A DNA stretch of 64,000 nt from Dyadobacter soli (GCF_900101885.1 NZ_FNAN01000030.1:19674-83673), one strand, 5' to 3'; shown: positions 25,790 to 34,983, numbered from the stretch's first letter. Numbers and translations are program-made. The notes: generated by a model not told the origin, from the letters alone.

Positions 25790-26632
25790 ATGACCACTCA
25801 TGAAAGACATTTCCGGATTGCGATCCTGGACATGTACAACGGCCACCCCAACGAGGGAATGCGATGCATTAAAAAGATCATCGCCGCATTTGGAGAGCAG
25901 CAGAGCATGCCCGTTGAATTCTCTGTTTTTGATGTAAGACAAAAGCTCGAAGTGCCGGAAATGGACTTCGACGCATACATTTCTACGGGCGGGCCGGGCA
26001 ATCCGGCACCGGTCGGCGAGGCTTGGGAGAAGAAATTTTTCGGATTTCTGGATAAAATACTGGCTTTCAATGCAAAGCGGCAGAACCGTATCAAAAAGCA
26101 TTTGTTCCTGATTTGTCATTCATTTCAAATGGCATGCATTCACTGGGAGCTGGCGGCGGTGAGCAAGCGGCGGAAAACATCCTTTGGCACATTTCCAGTA
26201 CACAAAACTTCCTCCGGGCGCAAAGATCCGTTGCTAAGTGCATTGAGCGACCCTTTCTGGATCGTCGATTCACGTGATTTCCAGGTTACCCAGCCCAACC
26301 AGTTTGCATTCGACGCATTGGGTGCGAAGCTGCTTTGTCTGGAAAAAATTCGCCCGCACGTGCCGCTCGAACGCGCCGTGATGGCTATCCGCTTTTCGGG
26401 CGAGATCGTCGGCACACAGTTTCACCCGGAGGCCGATGCCGAGGGAATGCTGCGTTATTTTTTGAAGGAAGATAAAAAGGAGGCCATTATCAAAGCGCAC
26501 GGTGAGCAGAAGTACAACGATATGATCGTGCATTTGAACGATCCGGACAAGATTTCGATGACCGAAGCCGTCGTTATTCCCACATTTTTGAAAAACGCAT
26601 TCAACAAAACGTTCCAGCCAGCCTATGCATAA
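25790..26632 (+). CDS. class I glutamine amidotransferase (stand-alone)
   Basis: A 280-residue protein with the class I GATase fold: YISTGGPGNPAPVGE (oxyanion side), LICHSFQMAC with the nucleophile C109, and GTQFHPEADAEGM with H212 and E214 completing the triad. The nucleophile context ICHSFQ replaces the usual GxCxG. There is no synthetase domain, so ammonia freed from glutamine must go to a partner, probably one of the adjoining ligases. The protein has a C-terminal extension of about 45 residues (VVIPTFLKNAFNKTFQP). It overlaps the next gene by 8 bp. Confidence 0.85.
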   Translation: MTTHERHFRIAILDMYNGHPNEGMRCIKKIIAAFGEQQSMPVEFSVFDVRQKLEVPEMDFDAYISTGGPGNPAPVGEAWEKKFFGFLDKILAFNAKRQNRIKKHLFLICHSFQMACIHWELAAVSKRRKTSFGTFPVHKTSSGRKDPLLSALSDPFWIVDSRDFQVTQPNQFAFDALGAKLLCLEKIRPHVPLERAVMAIRFSGEIVGTQFHPEADAEGMLRYFLKEDKKEAIIKAHGEQKYNDMIVHLNDPDKISMTEAVVIPTFLKNAFNKTFQPAYA

Positions 26633-27818
26633 GCAAGCCCGGGAAGCGTTCAATAACTCCTTTACGGAGAAAGGGTACGAAAAATTCGTCGAATCGCTCA
26701 ATACGCCGTTTCCCGGTCAGCTGGATTTCAGAGTTGCAGAAACGCCTGTTTTTGTACCCAAAAAACTGAAAGAAAAGATCATACACGCATCGGACGATAT
26801 CATTTCTACGTTAATATCACCCGATTTTCGCAGCAAAACGGATCGCGCCGTACCTTCTAATCAGTACGTTCCCGGCGAGAATGCGCATTCCTCTTTTCTC
26901 GCTATCGATTACGCCATTTGCCGGAATGCGGCTGGTGAACTCGTGCCACAGCTCATTGAATTACAGGGCTTTCCGTCCATATTTGGCTATCAGGCGTTGC
27001 TATCGGAGACTTTCAGGAAATTTTTCGATGTCCAGGGCAATTTCGAATATCTGTTTGGCGCGACTTCTTTGGATGAATATGTATCCAAATTGAAAGCGCT
27101 GATCCTCGGCGGCGAACAGCCTGAGCATGTGATATTGCTTGAAATATTCCCGGAAAAGCAGAAAACGCGCATCGATTTCGCGGTTACCGAGCAAATGCTG
27201 GGCATTAAGGCAGTGTGTTATACCAAACTGATCCGGGAAGGAAGGCTGTTGTTTTATGAAAAAGACGGCCGGAAAATCCAGGTCACACGCATCTACAACC
27301 GCCTCATTTTCGACGACCTGTTCAACTATCCCGATCTGCAAACCAGCTACCACTTCACCGACGACGTCGACGTGCAATGGGTAGGTCATCCTAACTGGTT
27401 TTTCAGGATCAGCAAGTTTGCGATGCCTTTTTTGAAGGGGGAATTTATACCCGAAACCCGTTTTCTGAGCGACTACCGGGATGAGTTTCCTGCTGACCTT
27501 CAGAATTATGTATTGAAACCGCTTTTCTCTTTCGCGGGTTCCGGCGTGCAGCTCCACCTGACAAAAGCCGATCTGGAAGCCATTCCCGACCCGGAAAATT
27601 ATATATTGCAGCGAAAAGTCGCCTACGAACCGGTTATCCAGGCACCAGACGGTCTCGTGAAATGCGAAATCCGCATGATGTACGGCTGGCCCGACAATGC
27701 TGAAAAGCCGGAGTTACTGATCAGTCTCAGCCGGTTGAGCCGGGGCGAAATGATCGGCGTCCGGTACAACAAGGATTTCACCTGGGTAGGCGGCAGTGCC
27801 AGTTTTTTTGAACATTAG
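26625..27818 (+). CDS. putative ATP-grasp-like ligase of unknown substrate
   Basis: A 397-residue soluble protein. The segment NYVLKPLFSFAGSGVQLHLT resembles the ATP-binding Lys-Pro-x7-G-x-G-V pattern of circularly permuted ATP-grasp and glutathionylspermidine-synthase-like enzymes, and ARIYNRLIFDDLFNYP and LIELQGFPSIFGYQALL resemble their conserved blocks. I am not sure of the family. It starts 8 bp inside the amidotransferase gene, so the two are translationally coupled and may work as a complex in which one gives ammonia to the other. The next gene begins 1 bp after its stop. Confidence 0.55.
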   Translation: MHKQAREAFNNSFTEKGYEKFVESLNTPFPGQLDFRVAETPVFVPKKLKEKIIHASDDIISTLISPDFRSKTDRAVPSNQYVPGENAHSSFLAIDYAICRNAAGELVPQLIELQGFPSIFGYQALLSETFRKFFDVQGNFEYLFGATSLDEYVSKLKALILGGEQPEHVILLEIFPEKQKTRIDFAVTEQMLGIKAVCYTKLIREGRLLFYEKDGRKIQVTRIYNRLIFDDLFNYPDLQTSYHFTDDVDVQWVGHPNWFFRISKFAMPFLKGEFIPETRFLSDYRDEFPADLQNYVLKPLFSFAGSGVQLHLTKADLEAIPDPENYILQRKVAYEPVIQAPDGLVKCEIRMMYGWPDNAEKPELLISLSRLSRGEMIGVRYNKDFTWVGGSASFFEH

Positions 27819-27819
27819 A

Positions 27820-29031
27820 ATGCATATCTCACATCGCCAGCACTTTTTCGACCATCTGGCGCAAACTTCCGATTTCCCGCTTGCCCTTGAAATTGAAAAG
27901 GCCGAGGGCGTTTACATGTACGGTCTCGACGGCAAGTCGTATATGGACCTCATTTCCGGTATCGGCGTGAGCAACGTTGGCCACCGGCACCCGAAAGTGC
28001 TCGAAGCCATTCACGCACAACTGGATAAGCATATGCACCTGCTCGTGTATGGCGAGTACGTGCAGAGCGCGCAGGTACAACTCGCGAAAGCATTGGCCGA
28101 CACCTTGCATTTGGAGGCCCCCAACCCCTCTCCTTTCGGCCTGATCGACAATGTATATTTCACCAATTCGGGTACCGAAGCGGTGGAAGGAGCCATGAAA
28201 CTAGCGAAACGGTTTACCAAGCGGCGCGAATTCGTTTCGTGTTACAATGCTTATCACGGGGCTACGCAGGGCGCATTGAGCCTGGCCGGCGCAGAGTTTT
28301 TCAAACGAAACTTCCGTCCGCTACTGCCGGGCGTAAAGCATATTCAGCATGGCTATTTGCCTGATCTTGAAAAAATTACGGATCAGACTGCCGCTGTAAT
28401 TATCGAGGTGATCGGTGGTGAGTCGGGGGTGCGGGTGCCTGATGATTGTTACCTCGTTGCGCTGCGCCGAAAATGCACTGAAACCGGCACCTTGCTCATT
28501 CTGGATGAAATACAAACCGGTTTTGGACGTACGGGTAGCTTCTGGGCATTTGAGCAGTATGGTATTTACCCGGATATGCTGCTGAGTGCCAAAGGAATGG
28601 GTGGCGGCATGCCGATCGGTGCATTCATGGCGTCGCAACAAATCATGAAAGTACTGAAAACCAATCCGATACTCGGCCACATTACCACATTTGGCGGACA
28701 TCCCGTGAGTTGCGCGGCGTCGCTGGCTGCCCTAAGGGTAACTGTCGATGAGCAACTGGCGCAAGCGGCCATCGAAAAAGGAGAACTGTTTAAATCACTG
28801 TTAATTCACCCTGAAATCAAGGAAATCCGCGGAAAAGGCCTTATGCTTGCGGCAGAAATGGCATCTTTCGATAAACTGAAAGCGACCATCGATCGTTGTA
28901 TCGAGCTGGGCGTGGTCACCGACTGGTTCCTTTTTTGCGACAATTCCATGCGCATTGCCCCACCGCTGACGATCACCGAAGATCAGATTCGCGAGGCCTG
29001 CGCGACTATTATCAATGTCCTGAATTCTTGA
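27820..29031 (+). CDS. class III PLP aminotransferase
   Basis: A 403-residue fold-type I aminotransferase of the ornithine/acetylornithine/4-aminobutyrate class. The start is the ATG of MHISHRQHFFDHLAQTSDFP; signatures are DLISGIGVSNVGHRHP, NSGTEAVEGAMKLAKR, YNAYHGATQGALSLAG, LILDEIQTGFGRTG (D229) and LLSAKGMGGGMP with the PLP lysine K258. It moves an amino group from or to a terminal amine, with 2-oxoglutarate as the usual partner. Its position after two ligases and an amidotransferase suggests that it makes an amine for, or finishes, the same product. No arg biosynthesis genes are near. Confidence 0.9.
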   Translation: MHISHRQHFFDHLAQTSDFPLALEIEKAEGVYMYGLDGKSYMDLISGIGVSNVGHRHPKVLEAIHAQLDKHMHLLVYGEYVQSAQVQLAKALADTLHLEAPNPSPFGLIDNVYFTNSGTEAVEGAMKLAKRFTKRREFVSCYNAYHGATQGALSLAGAEFFKRNFRPLLPGVKHIQHGYLPDLEKITDQTAAVIIEVIGGESGVRVPDDCYLVALRRKCTETGTLLILDEIQTGFGRTGSFWAFEQYGIYPDMLLSAKGMGGGMPIGAFMASQQIMKVLKTNPILGHITTFGGHPVSCAASLAALRVTVDEQLAQAAIEKGELFKSLLIHPEIKEIRGKGLMLAAEMASFDKLKATIDRCIELGVVTDWFLFCDNSMRIAPPLTITEDQIREACATIINVLNS

Positions 29032-29036
29032 ACGAT

Positions 29037-29915
29037 ATGAACTACTCCATTCAAAACGACCATTTGAAAATCGCCGTGCAGGAAACCGGCGCTGAACTTT
29101 GCCAGATCCAATCGACCGTAACCGGCAAAGATTTCCTCTGGAACGCTGATCCTTCGGTTTGGGCCAGTTATGCACCGGTACTTTTTCCCGTGATCGGCGC
29201 TATCAAGAATGGTTTTGTAAAATACAACGGCAGTGAATATGCGGTACCACGCCACGGAATGGTCCGCAATAACGCAAATGTAAAACTAACGAGCCAAACA
29301 ACTGATAGTCTTACATTTGCATTAGAATACAACGAAGAAACGCTGGCCATTTATCCTTTCAAATTCAAGTTTCAAATTACCTACCGGCTGGAAGGCAAGA
29401 AAGTCGTGGTCGATCATAAAGTGCTCAACCACGGCGGTTCTGAAATGCTTTTCTCCCTCGGCGGTCATCCTGCATTCAAATGTCCTCTCCATGAGGATGA
29501 AGTTTACGAGGACTATTACCTTGAATTTGAGGCGATTGAAAACGATTCAACCTGGATTCTGGAAAAAAACGGCCTCGTAAGCAACACGACCAAACCGGTT
29601 TTGGAACACACCAATGTGCTGCATTTAAACAACCACCTGTTCGACAATGATGCATTGATTTTCAAGCATTTGATTTCAAAACGGGTGAGTCTGAGAAGCA
29701 CCAAATCGGGACAGGTAATCACTGTTTCCTACAAAGACTTCCCCTACCTCGGCATCTGGGCAAAACCCGGCGGCCATTTCGTATGTATCGAGCCATGGCT
29801 GGGCATTGCCGACAGCGCCGATTCGGACCAGAATTTTGCGACAAAGGAAGGTATTCTGAAACTGGAAGCCGGCGGAACTTTCGAGGCTAGTTTTACAATC
29901 GAAATCAATGAGTAG
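29037..29915 (+). CDS. aldose 1-epimerase family protein
   Basis: A 292-residue protein of the galactose-mutarotase fold (YihR/GalM-related). The start is set at the ATG of MNYSIQNDHLKIAVQETGAEL. Typical segments are TGKDFLWNADPSVWASYAPVLFP, PRHGMVRNN, FSLGGHPAFKCPL and FPYLGIWAKPGGHFVCIEPWLGIADS. It begins 5 bp after the aminotransferase stop and ends the run before the repeat-rich convergent junction. Family members interconvert sugar anomers, but this sub-family is uncharacterised; a link to the ligase cluster is positional only. Confidence 0.85.
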   Translation: MNYSIQNDHLKIAVQETGAELCQIQSTVTGKDFLWNADPSVWASYAPVLFPVIGAIKNGFVKYNGSEYAVPRHGMVRNNANVKLTSQTTDSLTFALEYNEETLAIYPFKFKFQITYRLEGKKVVVDHKVLNHGGSEMLFSLGGHPAFKCPLHEDEVYEDYYLEFEAIENDSTWILEKNGLVSNTTKPVLEHTNVLHLNNHLFDNDALIFKHLISKRVSLRSTKSGQVITVSYKDFPYLGIWAKPGGHFVCIEPWLGIADSADSDQNFATKEGILKLEAGGTFEASFTIEINE

Positions 29916-29987
29916 CCTGTCGCCGCATTCGTTGTTCCTGCTATGCGGTTCGGTTTTAGCACGATGCGGCTATGTTGAAATTAGCGA

Positions 29988-30200
29988 GTGGTAATGTTAC
30001 ATCCCTACGGGATTCACGTTGAAGGGAGGATTTTCGGTTTTGCTACCAATATTACGTCGCTACGCGACTTAACGTAGGAAGAAAGAACGGCCATTTGTGC
30101 CGCTCTACCCAAACCTTCAATGCCGTCTGGCATGTAATATTGGTAGTAAAAGTCAGATGAGGAAGCGCCAAAATGCCGTAGGCATGCAACGACATATACG
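29988..30200. repeat. array of CTACG-loop hairpins, two pairs in opposite orientation
   Basis: Hairpin 13-mers lie at 30001-30013 (ATCCCTACGGGAT) and 30056-30068 (GTCGCTACGCGAC) in one orientation, and at 30120-30133 (ATGCCGTCTGGCAT) and 30173-30185 (ATGCCGTAGGCAT) in the other. Copy 2 is preceded by CTACCAATATTAC and the reverse of copy 3 by CTACCAATATTACA, so each repeat is a TACCAATATTAC box followed by a stem-loop. Spacing is 55 and 53 bp within pairs. The region fills the 305-bp gap between the epimerase and hicB genes and shows no reading frame. Confidence 0.85.
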
Positions 30201-30220
30201 AGATTTCGTCGGCGATCCCA

Positions 30221-30616
30221 TCACAATTCGATAGCCAGCAATTCTCCTCCCAGTTTATGCAATGCACTCTCAATCTTCTTCGCCTGTGCTGCGCGAGGCT
30301 TTTTGAGGCCGGAGGCGTAGTGATTCAGTTGCTTTTCATTAATGCCCGTCAGCCGAGCAATCCCTGTCTGGCTAAATATGCCTTTGTAATATTCCAAAAG
30401 ACTTTCCACATCGAACTTCCAGATGATTTCGTATTCACCTTTCAGCGCTGCCGGAATGTTCTTGTCGTCAAATGATTTAAGGATTTCAATGCATTCGAGA
30501 ACATTTCTTTTCACATCTTGCACCGTATCTCCTATTCCATAAATTTTCCTGGCATTTTCGGCGTAAGCACTATATCCGTCTTTTCCTCTTTCAATCAATA
30601 TTCTGATTCTTTTCAT
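30221..30616 (-). CDS. hicB: HicB-family antitoxin with HTH domain
   Basis: A 131-residue protein with an N-terminal HicB-like fold (IRILIERGKDGYSAYAENAR-type beta strands, GDTVQDVKRNVLECIEILK) and a C-terminal XRE-like helix-turn-helix (TGIARLTGINEKQLNHYASGLKKPRAAQAKKIESALHKLG). It would neutralise the HicA toxin and repress its own operon. It lies 4 bp after the hicA gene on the same strand. Confidence 0.85.
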   Translation of the reverse strand: MKRIRILIERGKDGYSAYAENARKIYGIGDTVQDVKRNVLECIEILKSFDDKNIPAALKGEYEIIWKFDVESLLEYYKGIFSQTGIARLTGINEKQLNHYASGLKKPRAAQAKKIESALHKLGGELLAIEL

Positions 30617-30620
30617 ACCT

Positions 30621-30806
30621 CTATTGATTAGTCAATTTCATTTCCTTGATGATTGTCTTTCTCAAACCTTCATTCATTTCCTTTGAAGAATGATACGGCA
30701 CGCAATACGTTATGCCGTTTTTTGTGTACATATAGTGGCTGCCTCGTGTGCGGGCCAGGATCCATCCGTTCCGCCGGATGATGCGATGAAACTCCGAATA
30801 TTTCAT
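30621..30806 (-). CDS. hicA: HicA-family mRNA interferase toxin
   Basis: A 61-residue double-stranded-RNA-binding-fold toxin. The segment ARTRGSHYMYTKNGITYCVPYHSSKEM holds the HicA active-site His in a GSH motif, and KYSEFHRIIRRNGW is the typical N-terminus. HicA cleaves mRNA when HicB is lost. The toxin precedes the antitoxin, as is usual for hicAB. The short gene size is normal for the family. Confidence 0.88.
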   Translation of the reverse strand: MKYSEFHRIIRRNGWILARTRGSHYMYTKNGITYCVPYHSSKEMNEGLRKTIIKEMKLTNQ

Positions 30807-30866
30807 AGTGCAAATATAGTAATAAGAGTAGATAATTATATACCTTTCATTCTAGTATACAACTAA

Positions 30867-30890
30867 AAAAGCCCCGTCACCGGGGCTTTT
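30867..30890 (-). terminator. terminator of trxA
   Basis: A perfect 10-bp stem (AAAAGCCCCG with CGGGGCTTTT) and 4-nt loop; the minus strand continues with TTTTTT. Confidence 0.85.
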
Positions 30891-30914
30891 AACTCTTTCA
30901 CAAATCAGCGATTA

Positions 30915-31247
30915 TCAAACGGTCGCTTCGATTTGGGCATTCAATTTATCTTCAAGGGTTGTTTTAGGAACAACGCCTACTACTTTATCTACCAGTTGGC
31001 CGCCTTTGAAGATCATCAGCGTAGGGATACTGCGGATACCGAATTTTGCAGGTACCGAAGAGTTCATATCCACATCCATTTTACCGATAACTGCTTTGCC
31101 GTCGTACTCACCAGCGAGTTGCTCCACAACCGGACCGATCATCTTACAAGGCCCACACCACTCAGCCCAGAAGTCAACCAGTACTGGCTTGTCGCCCTGG
31201 ATCAGTTCGTCGAAGGTGCTATCGGTAATTTCAAGTGCTTTTCCCAT
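30915..31247 (-). CDS. trxA: thioredoxin
   Basis: A 110-residue thioredoxin with the active site FWAEWCGPCKMIGPV (C31 and C34), the cis-proline loop RSIPTLMIFKGG and the KVVGVVPKTTL end. It reduces disulfides of cytoplasmic proteins with electrons from thioredoxin reductase. The start is the ATG of MGKALEITDSTFDELI. It sits between the hicAB genes and dnaE as a single gene with its own terminator. Confidence 0.96.
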   Translation of the reverse strand: MGKALEITDSTFDELIQGDKPVLVDFWAEWCGPCKMIGPVVEQLAGEYDGKAVIGKMDVDMNSSVPAKFGIRSIPTLMIFKGGQLVDKVVGVVPKTTLEDKLNAQIEATV

Positions 31248-31332
31248 GTTTTAAGTGTCTAAATGTTATTTATCAATCTGGATTAATAAGGAATATTAGT
31301 ATCTAAAAGTTCCTCATTTAATTTAATACAAA

Positions 31333-34300
31333 TCAGTTTAGGGAGAATTTCACGCCCAGGGAACCCCGTAGCACCTTAAACAGCTCATTGCTAGGAGATA
31401 CGCGGTAACCGCGCGACAACATTTCTACTTCCAAATGGCTTTCAGGGTCCTTCACGGTCATGCTCACCTGGCACCCGCCTGGGTAGTTTCCGAAGGTGTC
31501 GTTGAGCACATGAATGAACTGCGCGTCGATCTGATCCAGCGTAAGGTTGATCTTGATTTTCCTGCACATCTTTTCCATGATTTCCGGCAGAAGTTGTATC
31601 TGCGAAATCTTGAATTCGAACTGGTCTTCCTGTTTCCAGCGGTTCTGCACTTTACCTTTAATGTACAGGAACTGGCCCACTTGCAGGTAGTTTTTAAATC
31701 GAATATAATCCTCTCCTCCGATCAGCATTTCCATTGCACCCTGGTAGTCCTCTATCTTGAAAATCATGAAAAGACTGCCATTTTTCGACATCCGCTCCTG
31801 CGCGCTTGTGACAATCCCCGCCACATTGATATCCTTGCCATAAAACCGCGGTGCACGCTCTCCTTCATGGATTTCAAGCACCTTATTGACGGTACAAGAG
31901 CAGAAATTGTCCAGCTCGGTCCGGAATGTATCCAGCGGGTGACCTGAAATGTAGAAACCTACCACCTCCTGCTCGTAACGGAGCTTCGCCAGATCGTCCC
32001 ATTCACCCACTTCTGCGGCTTTGGGCTTCGCGAGCGTCGAACCACTATCTCCAAGCATACCAAACAGCGATGCTTGTGCCGATGATTTTTCCGCATGATA
32101 GTTGTTGGCGTAACGGATCAGTTTTTCGATAAAAGTGCCTGTTTCACCTGTCTCGACAGCGAAATACTGCGCACGGTGGTATTCCGGGAAGCAGTCGAAT
32201 GCGCCTGCGTATGCGAGGCTTTCCAATGTCTTTTTATTCACCGTCCGGAGATTGACACGCGTCATAAAGTCGAATACATCCTTGAACGGACCGTTGTTGG
32301 TCCTTTCTTCAATGATCGATTCTACGGCCGCGTCGCCGCTTCCTTTTACACCGGCGAGACCAAAACGAATTTCCTGCTTTTTATTCACACCGAACTGCCG
32401 CTCCGATTCATTGATATCCGGCCCCAATACTTTAATTCCCAGGTTTTTACATTCTTCCAGGAAGAACGTGATCTTATCGATACTGCCCAGCGAACTCGTC
32501 AATACCGCCGCCATATATTCCGACTCGTAATGCGCTTTCAAATAAGCCGTTTGATAAGCCACAAACGCATAGCAGGTCGAGTGGGATTTGTTGAATGCGT
32601 ACGACGCAAATGCTTCCCAGTCGGTCCAGATCTTTTCCAGCTTCTTCGCATCAAGGCCCTTTTCGGTACCGCCTTTCATGAAGTCGCCTTTCAGCTTGTT
32701 CAGCGTTTCGATCTGCTTTTTACCCATAGCTTTCCTCAGCGTATCCGCCTGGCCTTTCGTAAAGCCTGCCAGCTTCTGCGACAAAAGCATTACCTGCTCC
32801 TGGTACACTGTAATGCCATAAGTATCAGCCAGGTACTCTTCCAATTCAGGCAAGTCGTAAGTCACTTCCTCCTGCCCGTTCTTCCGGCGGATAAAGTTAG
32901 GAATGTACGCGATCGGGCCCGGGCGATACAATGCGTTCATCGCGATCAAGTGCTCGAAACGGTCGGGGATAAGGTCGCGCATGTACTTTTTCATCCCGTC
33001 GGATTCGAACTGGAATATCGCATTCGTCTCGCCGCGCTGGAACAGTTCGAAAACCTTTGGATCATCGAGAGGCACATCGTCTATGACAATGTCTACCCCA
33101 TGATTATTCTTGATCATCCGCAGGGCTTCCTTGATAATGGATAAGTTTCGAAGCCCCAAAAAGTCCATTTTAATTACCCCCGCATCCTCGATGATTTTTC
33201 CCTGGTATTGGGTAATCAAAAAGTCGGAATCTTTGGAAGTACTTACGGGGATAATTTCTGTTAAATCGCTGGGCGCGATGATGATACCGGCGGCGTGGAT
33301 ACCTGTGTTACGAACGGTACCTTCGAGTCTGCGCGCTTCCTGCAAAACACTGGCCTGCAAATCGTTACCTAAGGCAATAGACCGCATCCGCTTCACATTC
33401 TCCAATTCGTCGGGCGAGATACCTTCTTTTTTCATAAGGCTGCCCTCCCCTTCCAACGGCGCGGTGAAAATGCGGTTCAGCGTCATATTGTAAGTCGGCT
33501 TATCCGGTACCAGCTTCGCGAGCATGTTCGCATCCGGCAATGGCAGGTCCATTACCCGCGCCACATCCTTGATCGCCGATTTGGCAGCCATGGTACCGTA
33601 AGTCACAATCTGCGCCACCTGGTTGTAGCCGTATTTTTTCACCACATAATCGATTACTTTCTGACGACCATCATCGTCGAAGTCGGTATCGATATCGGGC
33701 ATGGAGATACGGTCGGGATTGAGGAAACGCTCAAAAAGGAGATCGTACTTCACCGGGTCGATGTTCGTGATCCCTATTGCATAAGCTACCGCGGAACCTG
33801 CCGCTGAACCACGGCCCGGACCGATGAAAACGCCCATTTTGCGACCGGCATCGATAAAATCCGCCACAATGAGGAAGTAACCCGGAAAACCCATATTCCG
33901 GATCGTGTCAAGCTCAAAGTTTAGGCGTTCTTCTATTTCCGGCGTTACGACGTCATATTTCTTCCGCGCGCCCTCGAATGTAAGGTGCCGCAGGTATTCC
34001 CATTGGTTTAAAACATCGGCGGTAAGCTCCTTTTTACCCACCATTTCCGACAAGGTATGCGTCTTGAACTCGTCGGGGATAGGGAAGTTGGGCAGCAGAA
34101 TGTCTTTCCGGAGATCGAGCGTTTTGATTTTGTCGACAATCTCGTTCGTATTGTCCAGCGACTCGGGCAGGTCGTTGAACAGTTGCAGCATTTCGCTGGT
34201 TTTTTTGAAATAGAACTGGTCGTTATAAAATGCGAAGCGGGAGCCCTTCGGAATACCCTTTTCATCATCAAAATCCTTCGCAGAAGGCGTGCTTTGCTTA

Positions 34301-34983
34301 TCGCCGGTATTGATACAGAGCAAAATATCGTGTGCATTCCAATCGTCGCGATCCACATAATGCGAGTCGTTCGAGCAGATGATCTTCACATTATATTTCC
34401 GCGCAAACTTAATAAGCACCTCATTTACAATGTATTGATCACGAATATCGTGACGCTGCAATTCGACGTAAAAATCATCTCCGAACAAATCCAGCCACCA
34501 TCTAAACTCGCGCTCCGCAGCCTCCTCACCCTGGCGAATGATCGTTTTCGGGATCATCGCACCGATACAGCAAGTGGTAGCGATCAAACCCTGATGGTAT
34601 TTGACGATCAATTCCTTGTCGATCCGCGGATATTTCCCATACATCCCCTCCATGAAGCCCAGCGAGCACATTTTCACGAGGTTTTTATATCCTATTTCAT
34701 CCTTGGCAAGTAAAAGCTGGTGAAAGCGGACGTCCTTTTTGTCTTTGGTAAACTGCCGCACATGCCGGTCTTCCACCACATAAAACTCGCAACCGACGAC
34801 CGGCTTGATGCCCTGCTTGTTCCCCTCAGCCACAAACTCGAACACCCCGAACATATTACCATGGTCGGTGATGGCGACGGCGGGCATATTGTCCTCCTTG
34901 GCCTTTTTGAACAGCTTTTTGATATCGGCAGCACCATCGAGCAGTGAGAACTGCGTGTGACAGTGCAAATGTGAAAATTGCAT
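31333..34983 (-). CDS. dnaE: DNA polymerase III alpha subunit
   Basis: A 1216-residue replicative polymerase. The PHP domain opens the protein (FSHLHCHTQFSLLDGAADI, AITDHGNMFGVFEF); the palm has catalytic aspartates in ISMPDIDTDFDDDGRQ and the FIGPGRGSAAGSAVAYA and NSTGIHAAGIIIAP-like blocks; YRPGPIAYIPNFIRRKNG and FNKSHSTCYAFVAYQTAYLKAHY follow; the C-terminus carries an OB-fold and tau-binding region. Length fits DnaE. It is a single gene. Nothing odd was noted. Confidence 0.97.
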   Translation of the reverse strand: MQFSHLHCHTQFSLLDGAADIKKLFKKAKEDNMPAVAITDHGNMFGVFEFVAEGNKQGIKPVVGCEFYVVEDRHVRQFTKDKKDVRFHQLLLAKDEIGYKNLVKMCSLGFMEGMYGKYPRIDKELIVKYHQGLIATTCCIGAMIPKTIIRQGEEAAEREFRWWLDLFGDDFYVELQRHDIRDQYIVNEVLIKFARKYNVKIICSNDSHYVDRDDWNAHDILLCINTGDKQSTPSAKDFDDEKGIPKGSRFAFYNDQFYFKKTSEMLQLFNDLPESLDNTNEIVDKIKTLDLRKDILLPNFPIPDEFKTHTLSEMVGKKELTADVLNQWEYLRHLTFEGARKKYDVVTPEIEERLNFELDTIRNMGFPGYFLIVADFIDAGRKMGVFIGPGRGSAAGSAVAYAIGITNIDPVKYDLLFERFLNPDRISMPDIDTDFDDDGRQKVIDYVVKKYGYNQVAQIVTYGTMAAKSAIKDVARVMDLPLPDANMLAKLVPDKPTYNMTLNRIFTAPLEGEGSLMKKEGISPDELENVKRMRSIALGNDLQASVLQEARRLEGTVRNTGIHAAGIIIAPSDLTEIIPVSTSKDSDFLITQYQGKIIEDAGVIKMDFLGLRNLSIIKEALRMIKNNHGVDIVIDDVPLDDPKVFELFQRGETNAIFQFESDGMKKYMRDLIPDRFEHLIAMNALYRPGPIAYIPNFIRRKNGQEEVTYDLPELEEYLADTYGITVYQEQVMLLSQKLAGFTKGQADTLRKAMGKKQIETLNKLKGDFMKGGTEKGLDAKKLEKIWTDWEAFASYAFNKSHSTCYAFVAYQTAYLKAHYESEYMAAVLTSSLGSIDKITFFLEECKNLGIKVLGPDINESERQFGVNKKQEIRFGLAGVKGSGDAAVESIIEERTNNGPFKDVFDFMTRVNLRTVNKKTLESLAYAGAFDCFPEYHRAQYFAVETGETGTFIEKLIRYANNYHAEKSSAQASLFGMLGDSGSTLAKPKAAEVGEWDDLAKLRYEQEVVGFYISGHPLDTFRTELDNFCSCTVNKVLEIHEGERAPRFYGKDINVAGIVTSAQERMSKNGSLFMIFKIEDYQGAMEMLIGGEDYIRFKNYLQVGQFLYIKGKVQNRWKQEDQFEFKISQIQLLPEIMEKMCRKIKINLTLDQIDAQFIHVLNDTFGNYPGGCQVSMTVKDPESHLEVEMLSRGYRVSPSNELFKVLRGSLGVKFSLN

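Noticed and set aside
32095..33144. A 349-residue plus-strand frame opposite dnaE
   Set aside because: It lies inside the conserved polymerase gene and has no recognisable domain.
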